Below, one piece after another: positions 7,113 to 16,045 of a stretch of 64,000 bases of DNA (the stretch's first letter is position 1; every line of letters begins with the position of its first letter). The notes under the pieces were generated by a model. That model made no database searches. It was not told where the DNA came from and saw nothing but the letters and a program-made list of their open reading frames with translations. This DNA is from Eubacteriales bacterium (GTDB taxonomy: Bacteria; Bacillota; Clostridia; Christensenellales; CAG-138). A program made the translations under genes and the position numbers. The stretch is taken from the NCBI GenBank assembly GCA_021373115.1, contig JAJFTI010000015.1, positions 186,001 through 250,000 on the forward strand, read 5' to 3'.

Positions 7113-9482
7113 ATGGAGCGGAACAGGCGGCAGGTATTGGCAAAGTCGAAAAAACTAGTCGGGCTTTTTATTGGGATCTGCATCCTTTTCATAGCAATCG
7201 CCGGGAGCTGGTATCTTGGCACGCAAAACGCGGATCGACAGGGAACGAGAACGTCGGCACAAACGATCAAGATTGTGATGGACGATAACTATCCGCCATA
7301 TGTGTTTCGCAACGCGGAAGGCGAGCTTCAGGGTATCCTGATCGATGAATGGAAGCTGTGGAGTAAAAAAACCGGTATATCGGTTGAAATTGATGCAATG
7401 AACTGGCTGGAAGCACTCTCCGGCATGAAAAGCGGTAAGTATAATGTGCTCGATACTACCTTTTATAACGAAGAACGGGAAACCTGGCTGGACTTTTCCG
7501 AACCGTATGTGACCCTTGACGTTCCGATTTTTTACAACAGCGAGATCAGCGGGATTACGGATGCGTCCTCCTTACGCGGGTTCACGGTTGCGGTGAAGGC
7601 GGGGGACAACTGTATTCCGATTCTACAGCGCTATGGCGTATCCCAGATTCTCGAGTACTCGAGTTACGAGTCGATCATCGACGCGGCAAAGAACGGCACT
7701 ATTCGTGTGTTCGTCATGGACGAACCGCCCGCACTGTACTACCTCTATAAAAAGAATTTATCGAAAGAGTTCGTCCATACGGACGCGCTCTATTCGGGGC
7801 AGTTTCACCGCGCGGTAAAGGAGGGCGATCTTGCAACCCTGCACCTCGTACAAGAGGGGTTTGCAAAATTCACCGCCGCCGAGCAGAAACAGATTACGGA
7901 TAAATGGTTCGGCAGGGTCAGCGCACAACTCTATCTTCCCTACTTATGGCGCTCGATACTGATTGCGATGGCGGTGGTCGTCGGGGTTGTTTCGTGGATT
8001 TCACTTTGGAACAGCAGGCTCCGGAAAGAGGTTGTCAAGAAAACGGAAGAACTGGTCCGCGAAAAAGAATTATTATCCATTACGCTGCAGTCGATCGACG
8101 ACGGTGTGATTGCCACGGATGTGGACGGATCGCTGAAGCTGATGAACCAAACCGCGCAAAGGCTCTCCGGCTGGGGGGACGAAGCGATAGGCCGGCAGTT
8201 TACGGAAGTTCTGCAGCTGATCAACGAAAACACCGAGGAAGCGGTATGCTCGCCGATTGAGAAGGTTTTGCAATCCGGGAATATCGTAGGGCTTGCGAAC
8301 CACACCGCGCTGGTAAACCGCGAAGGAAAGAAAATACCGATTGCCGACGGCGCGGCGCCGATTCGGGATGCGCAGGACCGGATTTATGGCGTTGTCATGG
8401 TGTTTCGGGATGTGACGCAGGAGAAGGCGCAGCGCGAGCAAATCGAGCATATTATGGCGCATGATTCCATGACGGGGCTGTATAACCGCTGGTACATGGA
8501 AGAATTACTAAAGCATTACGTGCAGAAACCCGGAACCTGCTGCGCGCTGATAATGGGGGATCTCAACGGTCTGAAACTGGTCAACGACGCATTCGGACAC
8601 CATGAGGGGGATCGCTTCATCCAGACGGTAGCAACAATTTTACGGGAATGCTGCGGGCCGAAGGACATTGTTTCACGCTGGGGCGGCGACGAATTTTTAA
8701 TTCTCATGCCGGAGGCCACCGCGAAGGAGGCCGAGTGGCTGATCGACCGCATCCTCGCGCGCTGCGTGGAGGAGAGCGACGAAAAGCTGCAGCTCAGCAT
8801 CGCGCTGGGGTACGCGATGCTGTCGAGTGAAAACGACGATATTCAGCGGGTGCTTCGCGAAGCGGAGCAGTGGACCTATCGCCGCAAGCTCATGATTGAA
8901 AAGAGCTTTCGAAGCAGCGTGATCAACGCCCTGCTCTCCGCGCTTGCGGCGAAAAGCGAGGAGACGGAGGAGCATGCGGAGCGCCTGCAGAAATACTGCG
9001 GTCAGATTGGAAAGATTCTTGGCGTTTCCGCCAAGGAACTCGATGAAATGTCGCTTTTTGCCATGCTGCATGATATCGGCAAGGTTGGAATTAACGATGC
9101 GATTCTGCAGAAACCGGCTCCGCTGACGGAGGATGAATGGCTGGAGATGCGAAAGCATCCGGAGATCGGTTTCCGTATCGCGCAAAACAATGTGGATCTT
9201 GCGCCGATTTCCGAGTACATTCTATCCCACCATGAACGCTGGGATGGCAGAGGTTATCCGCGCGGGGTTTCCGGAGAAGAGATCCCCATGCTTTCGCGAA
9301 TACTCGCCGTTGCGGATGCCTACGATGCAATGACCAACGAGCGTGTTTACCGTAAAGCGGCCAGCCGCGAGGAAGCGGCGGCGGAGATCCTGCGAAACGC
9401 GGGAACGCAGTTTGATCCGCTGATTGCGCGTCTGTTCGTCGAGCAGGTGCTGGGGATCGATCCCGGTTCGCTTCCGAAATAA
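7113..9482 (+). CDS. Membrane c-di-GMP signalling protein: SBP_bac_3 - PAS - GGDEF - HD-GYP
   Basis: 789 residues. TM helix 1 (about 17-37), an extracellular family-3 amino-acid-binding domain (about 50-270, IKIVMDDNYPPYVF and ATDVDG-type PAS later), TM helix 2 (about 279-299), a PAS domain (about 310-435), a GGDEF domain with intact RWGGDEF near residue 522, and an HD-GYP domain with HDIGKVG near 653 and HHERWDGRGYP near 705. It carries both a diguanylate cyclase and a c-di-GMP phosphodiesterase motif set, so the outer domain probably sets net c-di-GMP in response to a small ligand. The binding domain is related to the adjacent lysine binding protein, so an amino acid is a reasonable guess. 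No strong ribosome site precedes ATG 7113; TTG 7137 is an alternative start. Confidence 0.92.
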   Translation: MERNRRQVLAKSKKLVGLFIGICILFIAIAGSWYLGTQNADRQGTRTSAQTIKIVMDDNYPPYVFRNAEGELQGILIDEWKLWSKKTGISVEIDAMNWLEALSGMKSGKYNVLDTTFYNEERETWLDFSEPYVTLDVPIFYNSEISGITDASSLRGFTVAVKAGDNCIPILQRYGVSQILEYSSYESIIDAAKNGTIRVFVMDEPPALYYLYKKNLSKEFVHTDALYSGQFHRAVKEGDLATLHLVQEGFAKFTAAEQKQITDKWFGRVSAQLYLPYLWRSILIAMAVVVGVVSWISLWNSRLRKEVVKKTEELVREKELLSITLQSIDDGVIATDVDGSLKLMNQTAQRLSGWGDEAIGRQFTEVLQLINENTEEAVCSPIEKVLQSGNIVGLANHTALVNREGKKIPIADGAAPIRDAQDRIYGVVMVFRDVTQEKAQREQIEHIMAHDSMTGLYNRWYMEELLKHYVQKPGTCCALIMGDLNGLKLVNDAFGHHEGDRFIQTVATILRECCGPKDIVSRWGGDEFLILMPEATAKEAEWLIDRILARCVEESDEKLQLSIALGYAMLSSENDDIQRVLREAEQWTYRRKLMIEKSFRSSVINALLSALAAKSEETEEHAERLQKYCGQIGKILGVSAKELDEMSLFAMLHDIGKVGINDAILQKPAPLTEDEWLEMRKHPEIGFRIAQNNVDLAPISEYILSHHERWDGRGYPRGVSGEEIPMLSRILAVADAYDAMTNERVYRKAASREEAAAEILRNAGTQFDPLIARLFVEQVLGIDPGSLPK

Positions 9483-9499
9483 CGGGTATAAAATCGCAC

Positions 9500-9536
9500 C
9501 AGAAAGCCGCCGGCTGCTGCCGACGGCTTTCTGTTT
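9500..9536 (+). terminator. Terminator between convergent genes
   Basis: CAGAAAGCCG (9500-9509) pairs with CGGCTTTCTG (9524-9533), followed by TTT. The perfect symmetry lets it act on the minus strand too, where GTGCGATTTT follows, so it may serve the convergent deaminase gene as well. Confidence 0.7.
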
Positions 9537-9554
9537 GGACTGCTCCTGCAGGGA

Positions 9555-10022
9555 TTATCCTTTTTCGCGCAAAGAAAAGTATTGTTTTAGAATCGCGAGG
9601 CTTTCCTCGCGCAGAATGCCGCCCGTAACCTCCGGTCGGTGTTTCGAGCGCGAAAACACAATTTCGCAGCAGGGGTTGCCCGGTTCGCTGAAAATCTCGC
9701 ACAGATCGGCATCGCTCGCGGCGTAGACGAGCCGCCCAAGTTTTGTCCAAACCATTGCCCCGCAGCACATAAAGCAAGGCTCGCAGCTGGAGTAAAGCGT
9801 GTATTCGCTCAGGTTCGTAATCTCCGTTTCCGCGCAGAAGCGGCGCAACAGGCCGGCTTCGGCATGCCAGGTCGGGTCGGATTTCGTGTAGATCTGATTC
9901 TCGCTGGCAAACACAATCTCGCCGTCCTTGACCAGCACTGCGCCAAACGGTTCGTTTCCGTGCGCGACCGCCTGCTCGGAGAGGCGAATGGCTTCCCTTA
10001 GAAATCGCTCGTCCTGTGTCAT
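9555..10022 (-). CDS. Nucleoside/guanine deaminase-like protein (CMP/dCMP deaminase fold)
   Basis: 155 residues. The zinc signature of the cytidine-deaminase fold is complete: HAEAGLL (His ligand and catalytic Glu) and SSCEPCFMCCGAM (two Cys ligands). Length, PFGAVLVKDGEIV and the spacing fit the guanine deaminase/TadA-like branch; free guanine or a related base is more likely than tRNA because the tRNA-adenosine deaminase motifs are not obvious. I use ATG 10022 because AAGGAG lies 7 nt upstream; the upstream ATG at 10040 would contain that ribosome site. It follows an ACT-domain gene on the same strand, 49 bp apart. Confidence 0.85.
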   Translation of the reverse strand: MTQDERFLREAIRLSEQAVAHGNEPFGAVLVKDGEIVFASENQIYTKSDPTWHAEAGLLRRFCAETEITNLSEYTLYSSCEPCFMCCGAMVWTKLGRLVYAASDADLCEIFSEPGNPCCEIVFSRSKHRPEVTGGILREESLAILKQYFSLREKG

Positions 10023-10071
10023 CGGTTTCTCCTTACGCATGCGTCATCGCGCTTTCCGAGGATACGTGCAA

Positions 10072-10440
10072 TTATGCAATTACAATGTATCCCGCCCGCT
10101 CAAGAACCGCAACGGCGTGCTTAAAAACATCCGCTTTGGTAAAAATATAGTCCGTATTATAGGTGGATACGGCAAAGATGCTGATTCTTTGCTCCGCAAG
10201 CAGGGAGGCGATGTTTGCGAGCACACCGACCAGCGAGAAGTCCAGCACACCTTCGACGCGCAACCCGCGCCAGCCGTCCTCTCGAACCAGCGCGTTTCGT
10301 GGAACATCGCAGGACTCGCAGACAAGCGAGAACTCCTGGTCTGTTTTGGAAAAGAAGTAAACATCGCTTTCCCAGCGGATACCGGAGGCGTCCGGCAGCT
10401 TGCAGACGGAAAATGCCTGCTCCAGCAGTTTGAGTTTCAT
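10072..10440 (-). CDS. ACT-domain protein (amino-acid sensing, CASTOR/ACT_7-like)
   Basis: 122 residues. The C-terminal half (about 60-120: GVLDFSLVGVLANIASLL, then ISIFAVSTYNTDYIF) has the ACT beta-alpha-beta pattern that binds an amino acid; the N-terminal half is also ACT-like. Such stand-alone small ACT proteins in Bacillota have no defined partner. It may sense an amino acid, perhaps tied to the neighbouring Liv transport operon. A terminator at 10476-10502 separates it from the operon upstream, so it should have its own promoter or rely on read-through. Confidence 0.82.
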   Translation of the reverse strand: MKLKLLEQAFSVCKLPDASGIRWESDVYFFSKTDQEFSLVCESCDVPRNALVREDGWRGLRVEGVLDFSLVGVLANIASLLAEQRISIFAVSTYNTDYIFTKADVFKHAVAVLERAGYIVIA

Positions 10441-10475
10441 GTTCTCCCGTTCCTTACCGGCTTTATCTTCCGTTG

Positions 10476-10502
10476 AAAACGCCCGCGGGAAAACCGCAGG
10501 CG
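10476..10502 (-). terminator. Terminator of the Liv/cytidylate-kinase-like operon
   Basis: On the minus strand CGCCTGCGG-TTTTC-CCGCGGGCG is followed by TTTTC. One A-C mismatch interrupts the 9-bp stem. It lies about 20 bp after the kinase-like gene. Confidence 0.75.
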
Positions 10503-10524
10503 CATCAGGATAATCGTTCTTGCA

Positions 10525-11154
10525 TTATTTCCCGCGCGTGAAGATGGGCAGGGCTTTTACCATACGATCGACGCAACCGTCCATGCCAAGCGCGGCGGAA
10601 TTCAGGCTAATATCGTAGTGGCAGGCGTCCCGCCAGTCCTCTCCGGTGTAAAAACGATAGTAATCTGCGCGGTGTTTGTCCTGCTCGATAATATAGCGCT
10701 TAATTTCCGCCTCCGACCAGGCGAGCGAATAGGTCGCGACACGCTCAATCCTCGCTTCGATGGGCGCGTGAATGAACGCGCGCAGCAGGTACGGTTCACC
10801 TTGCAGAATGTAGTCCGCGCAGCGTCCGACAATGATGCAGCTGCTCGTTTTCGCAAGTTCGAGAATGATCTTTGCCTGAAACTGAAAGAGGTTTTCCTGC
10901 GAAGTATAGTTGTCGCTGTCGGGCGGCAGTACCTCGCCGCTGTAAACCTTTTCCGCGGCGCTCATCATTTCGCGTTTTCCGAGGCGCTCGTCCACTTCGC
11001 CAAAGAGCTGTTCGTTGATTCCGCTCACATCGGAGGCAATGCGCAGCAGCTTGCGATCGTAGAACGGAACGCTGAGCCGTTCGGAGAGTTTCTTGGCGAT
11101 GTCGTATCCGCCGCTGCCCTTTTCCCGCGCGATCGTAATAACAAAATGTGCCAT
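10525..11154 (-). CDS. Cytidylate kinase-like family protein
   Basis: 209 residues of the AAA-like 'cytidylate kinase 2' family: P-loop-like AREKGSGGYDIAKKL at the N-terminus, FYDRKLLRIA, IIVGRCADYIL and FIHAPIEARIERV with the lid region after it. Members phosphorylate nucleoside monophosphates or are of unknown substrate, and the canonical Cmk is usually a separate protein. It starts 30 bp after livF with AAAGGAGAACC upstream and closes the Liv operon. Why a nucleotide kinase-like enzyme is tied to branched-chain amino-acid transport is not evident. Confidence 0.85.
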   Translation of the reverse strand: MAHFVITIAREKGSGGYDIAKKLSERLSVPFYDRKLLRIASDVSGINEQLFGEVDERLGKREMMSAAEKVYSGEVLPPDSDNYTSQENLFQFQAKIILELAKTSSCIIVGRCADYILQGEPYLLRAFIHAPIEARIERVATYSLAWSEAEIKRYIIEQDKHRADYYRFYTGEDWRDACHYDISLNSAALGMDGCVDRMVKALPIFTRGK

Positions 11155-11184
11155 CGAAAACGGTTCTCCTTTCGGTTGAAAGTG

Positions 11185-11889
11185 TTAGGCGCCGAGATAC
11201 GCTTTGCGAACACGGTCGTCCTCCGCCAGTGTGCCCGCCGAGCCGGACATCGAGATTTTTCCTGTCTCGAGCACATATGCGCGATCCGCGACCGCCAGCG
11301 CTTTCTTCGCGTTCTGCTCGACGAGCAGAATCGTGATGCCGCTGGCATGGAGCTGCTGGATAATCGAAAAAATCTCGTTGACCAGAATTGGCGAAAGGCC
11401 CATGGAGGGTTCGTCCATGAGCAGGATCTTCGGGTTCGTCATGAGCGCGCGCCCGGTTGCGAGCATCTGCTGTTCGCCGCCGGAAAGCGTGCCGCCCAGC
11501 TGACGCGTGCGCTCCTTCAGCCGCGGGAAGTGATGATAAACCCGCTCCAGATTATCGTTAATCTGCTTGGCGTCATTGATAATATACGCCCCCATACGCA
11601 AGTTTTCCTCTACGCTCATACGGGAAAATATATGGCGGCCCTCCGGAACATGCGCAAGACCCATACGGATGATGGAACTGGCGGGTACCTTCTGCAGATT
11701 AATTCCGTCCAGCAGGATTTCTCCGGTCGTCGTTCGCAGCAGTCCCGAAATGGTGTGGAGAACGGTGGTTTTACCTGCGCCGTTTGCGCCGACGAGGGAG
11801 ACCAGTTCCCCGTCGTTCACGGTCAATGAGACCCCTTTCAGCGCGTGAATCGCGCCGTAATAAACGTTGATGTCTTTGATTTCAAGCAT
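11185..11889 (-). CDS. livF: Branched-chain amino acid ABC transporter ATPase LivF
   Basis: 234 residues. Walker A GANGAGKTT (34-42), signature LSGGEQQMLATGRAL, Walker B LLMDEPSMGL, plus the LivF-type GLAHVPEGRHIF. It pairs with LivG as the heterodimeric motor of a hydrophobic amino-acid (or amide/urea) importer. It starts 11 bp after livG with AGGAGAG. The family also includes urea and short-chain amide carriers; the accompanying genes do not single out a substrate. Confidence 0.95.
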   Translation of the reverse strand: MLEIKDINVYYGAIHALKGVSLTVNDGELVSLVGANGAGKTTVLHTISGLLRTTTGEILLDGINLQKVPASSIIRMGLAHVPEGRHIFSRMSVEENLRMGAYIINDAKQINDNLERVYHHFPRLKERTRQLGGTLSGGEQQMLATGRALMTNPKILLMDEPSMGLSPILVNEIFSIIQQLHASGITILLVEQNAKKALAVADRAYVLETGKISMSGSAGTLAEDDRVRKAYLGA

Positions 11890-11900
11890 GCATTGCTCTC

Positions 11901-12677
11901 CTATTCCCCGAGGTAGGCCGCGATGACCTTCGGGTTCTTTGCGATTTCTTCCGGCAGACCTTCTGCAATGGTGACGCCGTAATCGATCACCTGGATGCGT
12001 TCGCAGATGTTCATCACAAGCGACATATCGTGCTCAATGAGCAGAATCGCTATTCCGAACCGGTTCCGGATGGAGTTGATGCACTCGAGCAGCTCGGCGG
12101 TCTCCGTCGGGTTCATACCGGCGGCCGGCTCGTCCAGCAGGAGCAGTTTCATGTTGGTTGCGAGCGCGCGGGTAATCTCCAGCTTTCGTTGCTGGCCATA
12201 CGGAAGGCTGGAGGCAATCGAGTCTGCCTTATCCTCCAAATGGAAGATGGAGAGCAGATCGAGCGCTTTTTCATGAAGCGCCTTCTCCGTTTTCCAGAAC
12301 TTCGGCGTGCGGAACAGCGCGTCGAACATGTTATAGGAAATATCCTTTGTAAACGCGGCAAGAACGTTTTCCAGCACCGTCATTTGCCGAAACAGGCGAA
12401 TGTTCTGGAACGTGCGCGCGATGCCCGCGTTGACGAATTGATGGGTTTTTTTGCCGTTGAGCACCTCGCCATTCAGCAGCACGGAGCCTTCGGTCGGCTT
12501 ATACACGCCTGTGAGCAGGTTAAACACCGTCGTTTTGCCCGCGCCGTTGGGGCCGATCAAACCAACGAGCTCGCCCGGATAGATCTGAATGTTGAAATCC
12601 GAAACGGCGACGAGGCCGCCAAAGGTAATCCCCAGTTTTTTGGTTTCGAGGATGGGAATTCGTTTCGTCTCAGCCAT
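11901..12677 (-). CDS. livG: Branched-chain amino acid ABC transporter ATPase LivG
   Basis: 258 residues. Walker A GPNGAGKTT near residue 42, the Q-loop region NAGIARTFQNIRLF, then a signature region that reads SLPYGQQRKLEITRAL, in which the usual LSGG is replaced by LPYG as is common in LivG, and Walker B LLLDEPAAGMN. Its start overlaps the end of livM by 8 bp, indicating translational coupling. Works with LivF below the LivHM channel. Confidence 0.95.
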   Translation of the reverse strand: MAETKRIPILETKKLGITFGGLVAVSDFNIQIYPGELVGLIGPNGAGKTTVFNLLTGVYKPTEGSVLLNGEVLNGKKTHQFVNAGIARTFQNIRLFRQMTVLENVLAAFTKDISYNMFDALFRTPKFWKTEKALHEKALDLLSIFHLEDKADSIASSLPYGQQRKLEITRALATNMKLLLLDEPAAGMNPTETAELLECINSIRNRFGIAILLIEHDMSLVMNICERIQVIDYGVTIAEGLPEEIAKNPKVIAAYLGE

Positions 12678-13821
12678 TGCTCCGCACCTCCTCTTTTGCC
12701 TGCTTCTGCTCCAACTGCAGTTGACGGCTGTGCTTGATATCCGAAATGAAATTACGCAGGGACAACTCGTAGGTGCCGAAGATGCCCTTGGGACGGAACA
12801 TGATCACAATGATCAGTATGACGGCGTACACCAGCATGGGGAAGTTGAACACGTTTTGCAACCATACGGGAAGCGCGCGCACCCAGACCCCGTTCTTGAT
12901 TTGATAGTTTACAAAGAACATGATCAGCGCGGCGACGACGGAACCCGTCAGCGAACCCATGCCGCCGAGCACGACCATAACGACGACGAATGTGGAATTC
13001 AGAATGCCGCCGTTTGCAAACGCAAACGAGGAGGTGGAGAGCGTTGCGTTTGCGCAGGCATAGAGCGCACCCGCAACCCCCGCGAAGAAAGCGGAGTAGG
13101 CGAAGGTGAACACCTTGTAATAGGATGTGTTGATGCCGGAGGCGGAAGCGGCGATCTCGTCGTCCCGAATGGCGCGAATTGCGCGGCCGTACTTGGAACG
13201 TACGAACATGAACATCATCGCAAGACTGATCAGCGTAACCGCAATCGCCACCCAGATATAAGTAACCTTCAGGGTGGTGCCGAAACCGAGGCCGTTTTTA
13301 TACAGCGAGGAGGAGGCCGAACCGAGCGCCAGACCCTCCTGCCCGGCAAACGGCAGGTTGTTGATGATGTTGACGATGATCATGCCGAATCCGAGCGTGA
13401 TGATCGCCAGATAGTCGCCCTTGAGCCGCAGCGCCGGTACGCCGACCAGCAGGCCGACAATTGCCGCGAGAATACCCGCAATCAGGATACAGCCGGTCAG
13501 AACGAGGATGAATGCCGCGCCTTTTTTGTCCTCATAGATGCCCGCGCGTTCCGCGGCGAGCGAGAGCAGCGCGGCGGCATAGGCGCCGATTGCCATGAAG
13601 CCGCAGTGCCCGAGGGAAAGCTGCCCCAAAAAGCCGAGCGTCAGATTGAGCGATGCCGCGAGAATAATCAAATAGCAGCACTGCCAGATGCTTGGCGCAA
13701 AAATCAGTTTAAAGTCGCCGGCCTTTCCAAAGGTATTCTTAAGGATTGCGAAACCGACGATCAGCGCCGCAATGACCAACGTATTGAGAAGATAACCTTG
13801 AGCCGTTCTGTTTTTGATCAT
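12670..13821 (-). CDS. livM: Branched-chain amino acid ABC transporter permease LivM
   Basis: 383 residues, about ten transmembrane helices, with LivM hallmarks GHCGFMAIGAYAAALL, GVPALRLKGDYLAI and GRAIRAIRDDEIAA (the EAA-type coupling helix). The C-terminus is a cytoplasmic tail rich in Gln and Glu. It overlaps livH by 4 bp (ATGA) and livG by 8 bp. Forms the channel with LivH. Confidence 0.95.
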   Translation of the reverse strand: MIKNRTAQGYLLNTLVIAALIVGFAILKNTFGKAGDFKLIFAPSIWQCCYLIILAASLNLTLGFLGQLSLGHCGFMAIGAYAAALLSLAAERAGIYEDKKGAAFILVLTGCILIAGILAAIVGLLVGVPALRLKGDYLAIITLGFGMIIVNIINNLPFAGQEGLALGSASSSLYKNGLGFGTTLKVTYIWVAIAVTLISLAMMFMFVRSKYGRAIRAIRDDEIAASASGINTSYYKVFTFAYSAFFAGVAGALYACANATLSTSSFAFANGGILNSTFVVVMVVLGGMGSLTGSVVAALIMFFVNYQIKNGVWVRALPVWLQNVFNFPMLVYAVILIIVIMFRPKGIFGTYELSLRNFISDIKHSRQLQLEQKQAKEEVRSNG

Positions 13822-14714
13822 ACTTTTTCACCCATGTTCTTTCCAAGAATACCGGCGGGCTTTAGAATCAGCACGATGATTAAAATCAGGAAGACGAATG
13901 TATCCGCCATGCTGGAGCTGACATAGCTCGTGGTGAAGGATTCGACCAGGCCGATGACGAAACCGCCGAGCATCGCGCCGGGAATGACGCCGATGCCGCC
14001 AAGAACGGCCGCGACAAAAGCCTTCAAACCCAGGAGCGCGCCCATGGTCGTATAAACCTTTGGATACTGGGCCATATACATCAGGGCGGCGATTGCGGCG
14101 AGACCGGAGCCGATTGCAAACGTCAGAACGATGGTTCGGTTGACATTGATGCCCATCAGGATGGAAGCGGATTTATCCTCGGAAACGCAGCGCATCGCGC
14201 GGCCGATTCTTGTTTTCTGTGTAAATTGGTATAACACCACCATAACGACAACGCTGATACCGATGGTAAGCATTGTCGTCCAGTCCAGTGTAACATCCAC
14301 AATGCGAATGCCACCGGCGGAGAAGATTTGATTTGCGACCTTGGGGTTGGGACCGATTTGCGGGATAGCCTGGGCAAGGTTTTCCAGAAACAGGCTGACC
14401 GCGATCGCCGTAATGAGCGCCGACATCGAGGTTCCTTTCTTCCGGACTGGACGGTAGGCGATCAGTTCCGTGGACATGCCTACGATGGCGCAAACCAGAA
14501 TGGCGAACACCACGGACGCCCAAATCGGAAGTTCGAGCGCGATCATAACCGGTGTGGTAAAGATCATCGTATAGCCGCCAACCATGATAAAATCGCCGTG
14601 GGCGAAATTGATCAGCCGGATGATGCCGTAGACCATGGTGTATCCAAGCGCGACGAGCGCGTAGATGCTCCCCAGCCGCAGTCCGACAAACAATGTCTGT
14701 AAAAATGTGCTCAC
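13818..14714 (-). CDS. livH: Branched-chain amino acid ABC transporter permease LivH
   Basis: 298 residues, eight or so membrane helices; GLRLGSIYALVALGYTMVYG at the N-terminus, NFAHGDFIMVGGY, and the coupling helix RAMRCVSEDKSASILMGI. It begins with GTG at 14714 behind AAAGGCGG. It is separated from the binding-protein gene by a 95-bp gap that holds a strong hairpin, a junction where expression can drop. Confidence 0.95.
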   Translation of the reverse strand: MSTFLQTLFVGLRLGSIYALVALGYTMVYGIIRLINFAHGDFIMVGGYTMIFTTPVMIALELPIWASVVFAILVCAIVGMSTELIAYRPVRKKGTSMSALITAIAVSLFLENLAQAIPQIGPNPKVANQIFSAGGIRIVDVTLDWTTMLTIGISVVVMVVLYQFTQKTRIGRAMRCVSEDKSASILMGINVNRTIVLTFAIGSGLAAIAALMYMAQYPKVYTTMGALLGLKAFVAAVLGGIGVIPGAMLGGFVIGLVESFTTSYVSSSMADTFVFLILIIVLILKPAGILGKNMGEKV

Positions 14715-14741
14715 TTGTTCGTTCCGCCTTTCAATTGTAAC

Positions 14742-14782
14742 GGCAAAGGAGGCGCGGCGTTAGCCTGGTCGCCTCCTTTGCC
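14742..14782 (-). repeat. Strong hairpin between the Liv binding-protein gene and livH
   Basis: GGCAAAGGAGGCG (14742-14754) and CGCCTCCTTTGCC (14770-14782) form a perfect 13-bp stem with a 15-nt loop. No T-run follows on the minus strand (GTTACAATTG). It probably stabilises the 3' end of the binding-protein message or partly attenuates transcription. Confidence 0.7.
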
Positions 14783-14809
14783 ATATTTCGCGTTGCTTGC
14801 GGCAAATTG

Positions 14810-16045
14810 CTATTTGAGTTCCTTGACAACGTCAACCAGCTTCGTGGTGACGGAGGAGCCATCCGATGCGAACGACAGGACTGCAGCGCCCTTTGCCGGG
14901 GTGCCGACGGAATCCAGCGAGAACGTACCGGTGACGCCGGTGTAAACGGCGGAGGTATCGGCGAGCGCGTCGCGGACGGCGGAGGCGTCGGCCGAGCCGG
15001 CAGCTTCAATTGCCTGCTTGAGCATGTAGACGGAATCATAAGCAAGCGCTGCGATTGCACTCGGCGTGAAATTGTTGATTGCTTTGTACGCTTGAACAAA
15101 CGACTGCACTTTGGCGTCCGTGTCGGCTGGATCGTAGTGATTCGTCCAGTAGACGTTGTTGAACGCGGTCAGGTCTGCGCCTTCCACGACGTATTCCGGC
15201 GTGGTGTCGTAACCGTCGGCGCCCATGATGATGCCGGTGTAGCCGGCGGCGCGCGCCTGGGTAACGATGTACGGGCCGATGACGTCATAATAGAACGGGG
15301 CATAGACGAACTGCACGCCGGCGGTTACCATGGCGGTAAACTGGTTCGTGTAGTCCTGGACGTCCAGAGAGGCGGTGGATTCTTCGGCAACGACGTTAAC
15401 GCCATACTTGGCGGCAGCCGTTTTGAAGGAATCGTAGAGGCCCTTGGAGTAAGTGTCCGCCGCACAGTAGACCACGCCAACGTCGGTATAGCCCGCCTGG
15501 CTGGCATAATAGGCCGCGATTGCGCCCTGGAAACCATCCGCATAGCAGGCGCGGAACACGTAGTCGTCCTCGGTCGTGATGCTGTCCGCCGTGGAAGCCG
15601 GCGTGAGAAGGACAACACCTTCCTCGTTGGCCGCACCGGTGATGGCACTGGTGCAGCTGGAGGCAACGGAGCCGATGATCAGGCCAACGCCCTGGGAAAC
15701 CAGCGAGTTGAACGCGTTCAGCGTTTCGGTCGGATCCATCTGGTCGTCGGCGTTGATGATGGTAACCTGCTGACCGAGGATGCCGCCCGCCGCGTTAATT
15801 TCGCTGATTGCGAGATCGACGCCGGTGGTCACGGCGGTGCCGTATGCGGCAAGGGAGCCGGTGTTCGGGGAGATGGTGCCGATGGTGATGCCTTCGGTCG
15901 CCGCTTCCGCGGCGGGGGCCTCGGTTGCGGCTGCTTCTTCCGTAGCTTCCGTCGCTTCGGTGGCAGGCGCAGTACTGCCGCCCGCGCATGCTACAAGGCT
16001 AAGCGAAAGCGCGAGAACGAGCAGCAGACTGAGAAATTTCTTCAT
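14810..16045 (-). CDS. Branched-chain amino acid ABC transporter substrate-binding lipoprotein
   Basis: 411 residues from ATG 16045, chosen because GGAGGAAAT lies just upstream and the sequence then starts with a lipoprotein signal (LSLVAC, lipidated Cys20). A linker of about 30 residues made of Ala, Thr, Glu and Pro follows, then a Peripla_BP_6 (Leu/Ile/Val receptor) domain: ITIGTISPNTGSLAAYG, LAISEINAAGG, LIIGSVASSCTSAI. It is the first gene of the Liv operon and has a perfect consensus promoter, consistent with high expression. The exact ligand is unknown. Confidence 0.94.
   Translation of the reverse strand: MKKFLSLLLVLALSLSLVACAGGSTAPATEATEATEEAAATEAPAAEAATEGITIGTISPNTGSLAAYGTAVTTGVDLAISEINAAGGILGQQVTIINADDQMDPTETLNAFNSLVSQGVGLIIGSVASSCTSAITGAANEEGVVLLTPASTADSITTEDDYVFRACYADGFQGAIAAYYASQAGYTDVGVVYCAADTYSKGLYDSFKTAAAKYGVNVVAEESTASLDVQDYTNQFTAMVTAGVQFVYAPFYYDVIGPYIVTQARAAGYTGIIMGADGYDTTPEYVVEGADLTAFNNVYWTNHYDPADTDAKVQSFVQAYKAINNFTPSAIAALAYDSVYMLKQAIEAAGSADASAVRDALADTSAVYTGVTGTFSLDSVGTPAKGAAVLSFASDGSSVTTKLVDVVKELK

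Noticed and set aside
12589..13926. 445-codon plus-strand frame opposite livM
   Set aside because: No domain or ribosome site; livM on the minus strand is unmistakable.
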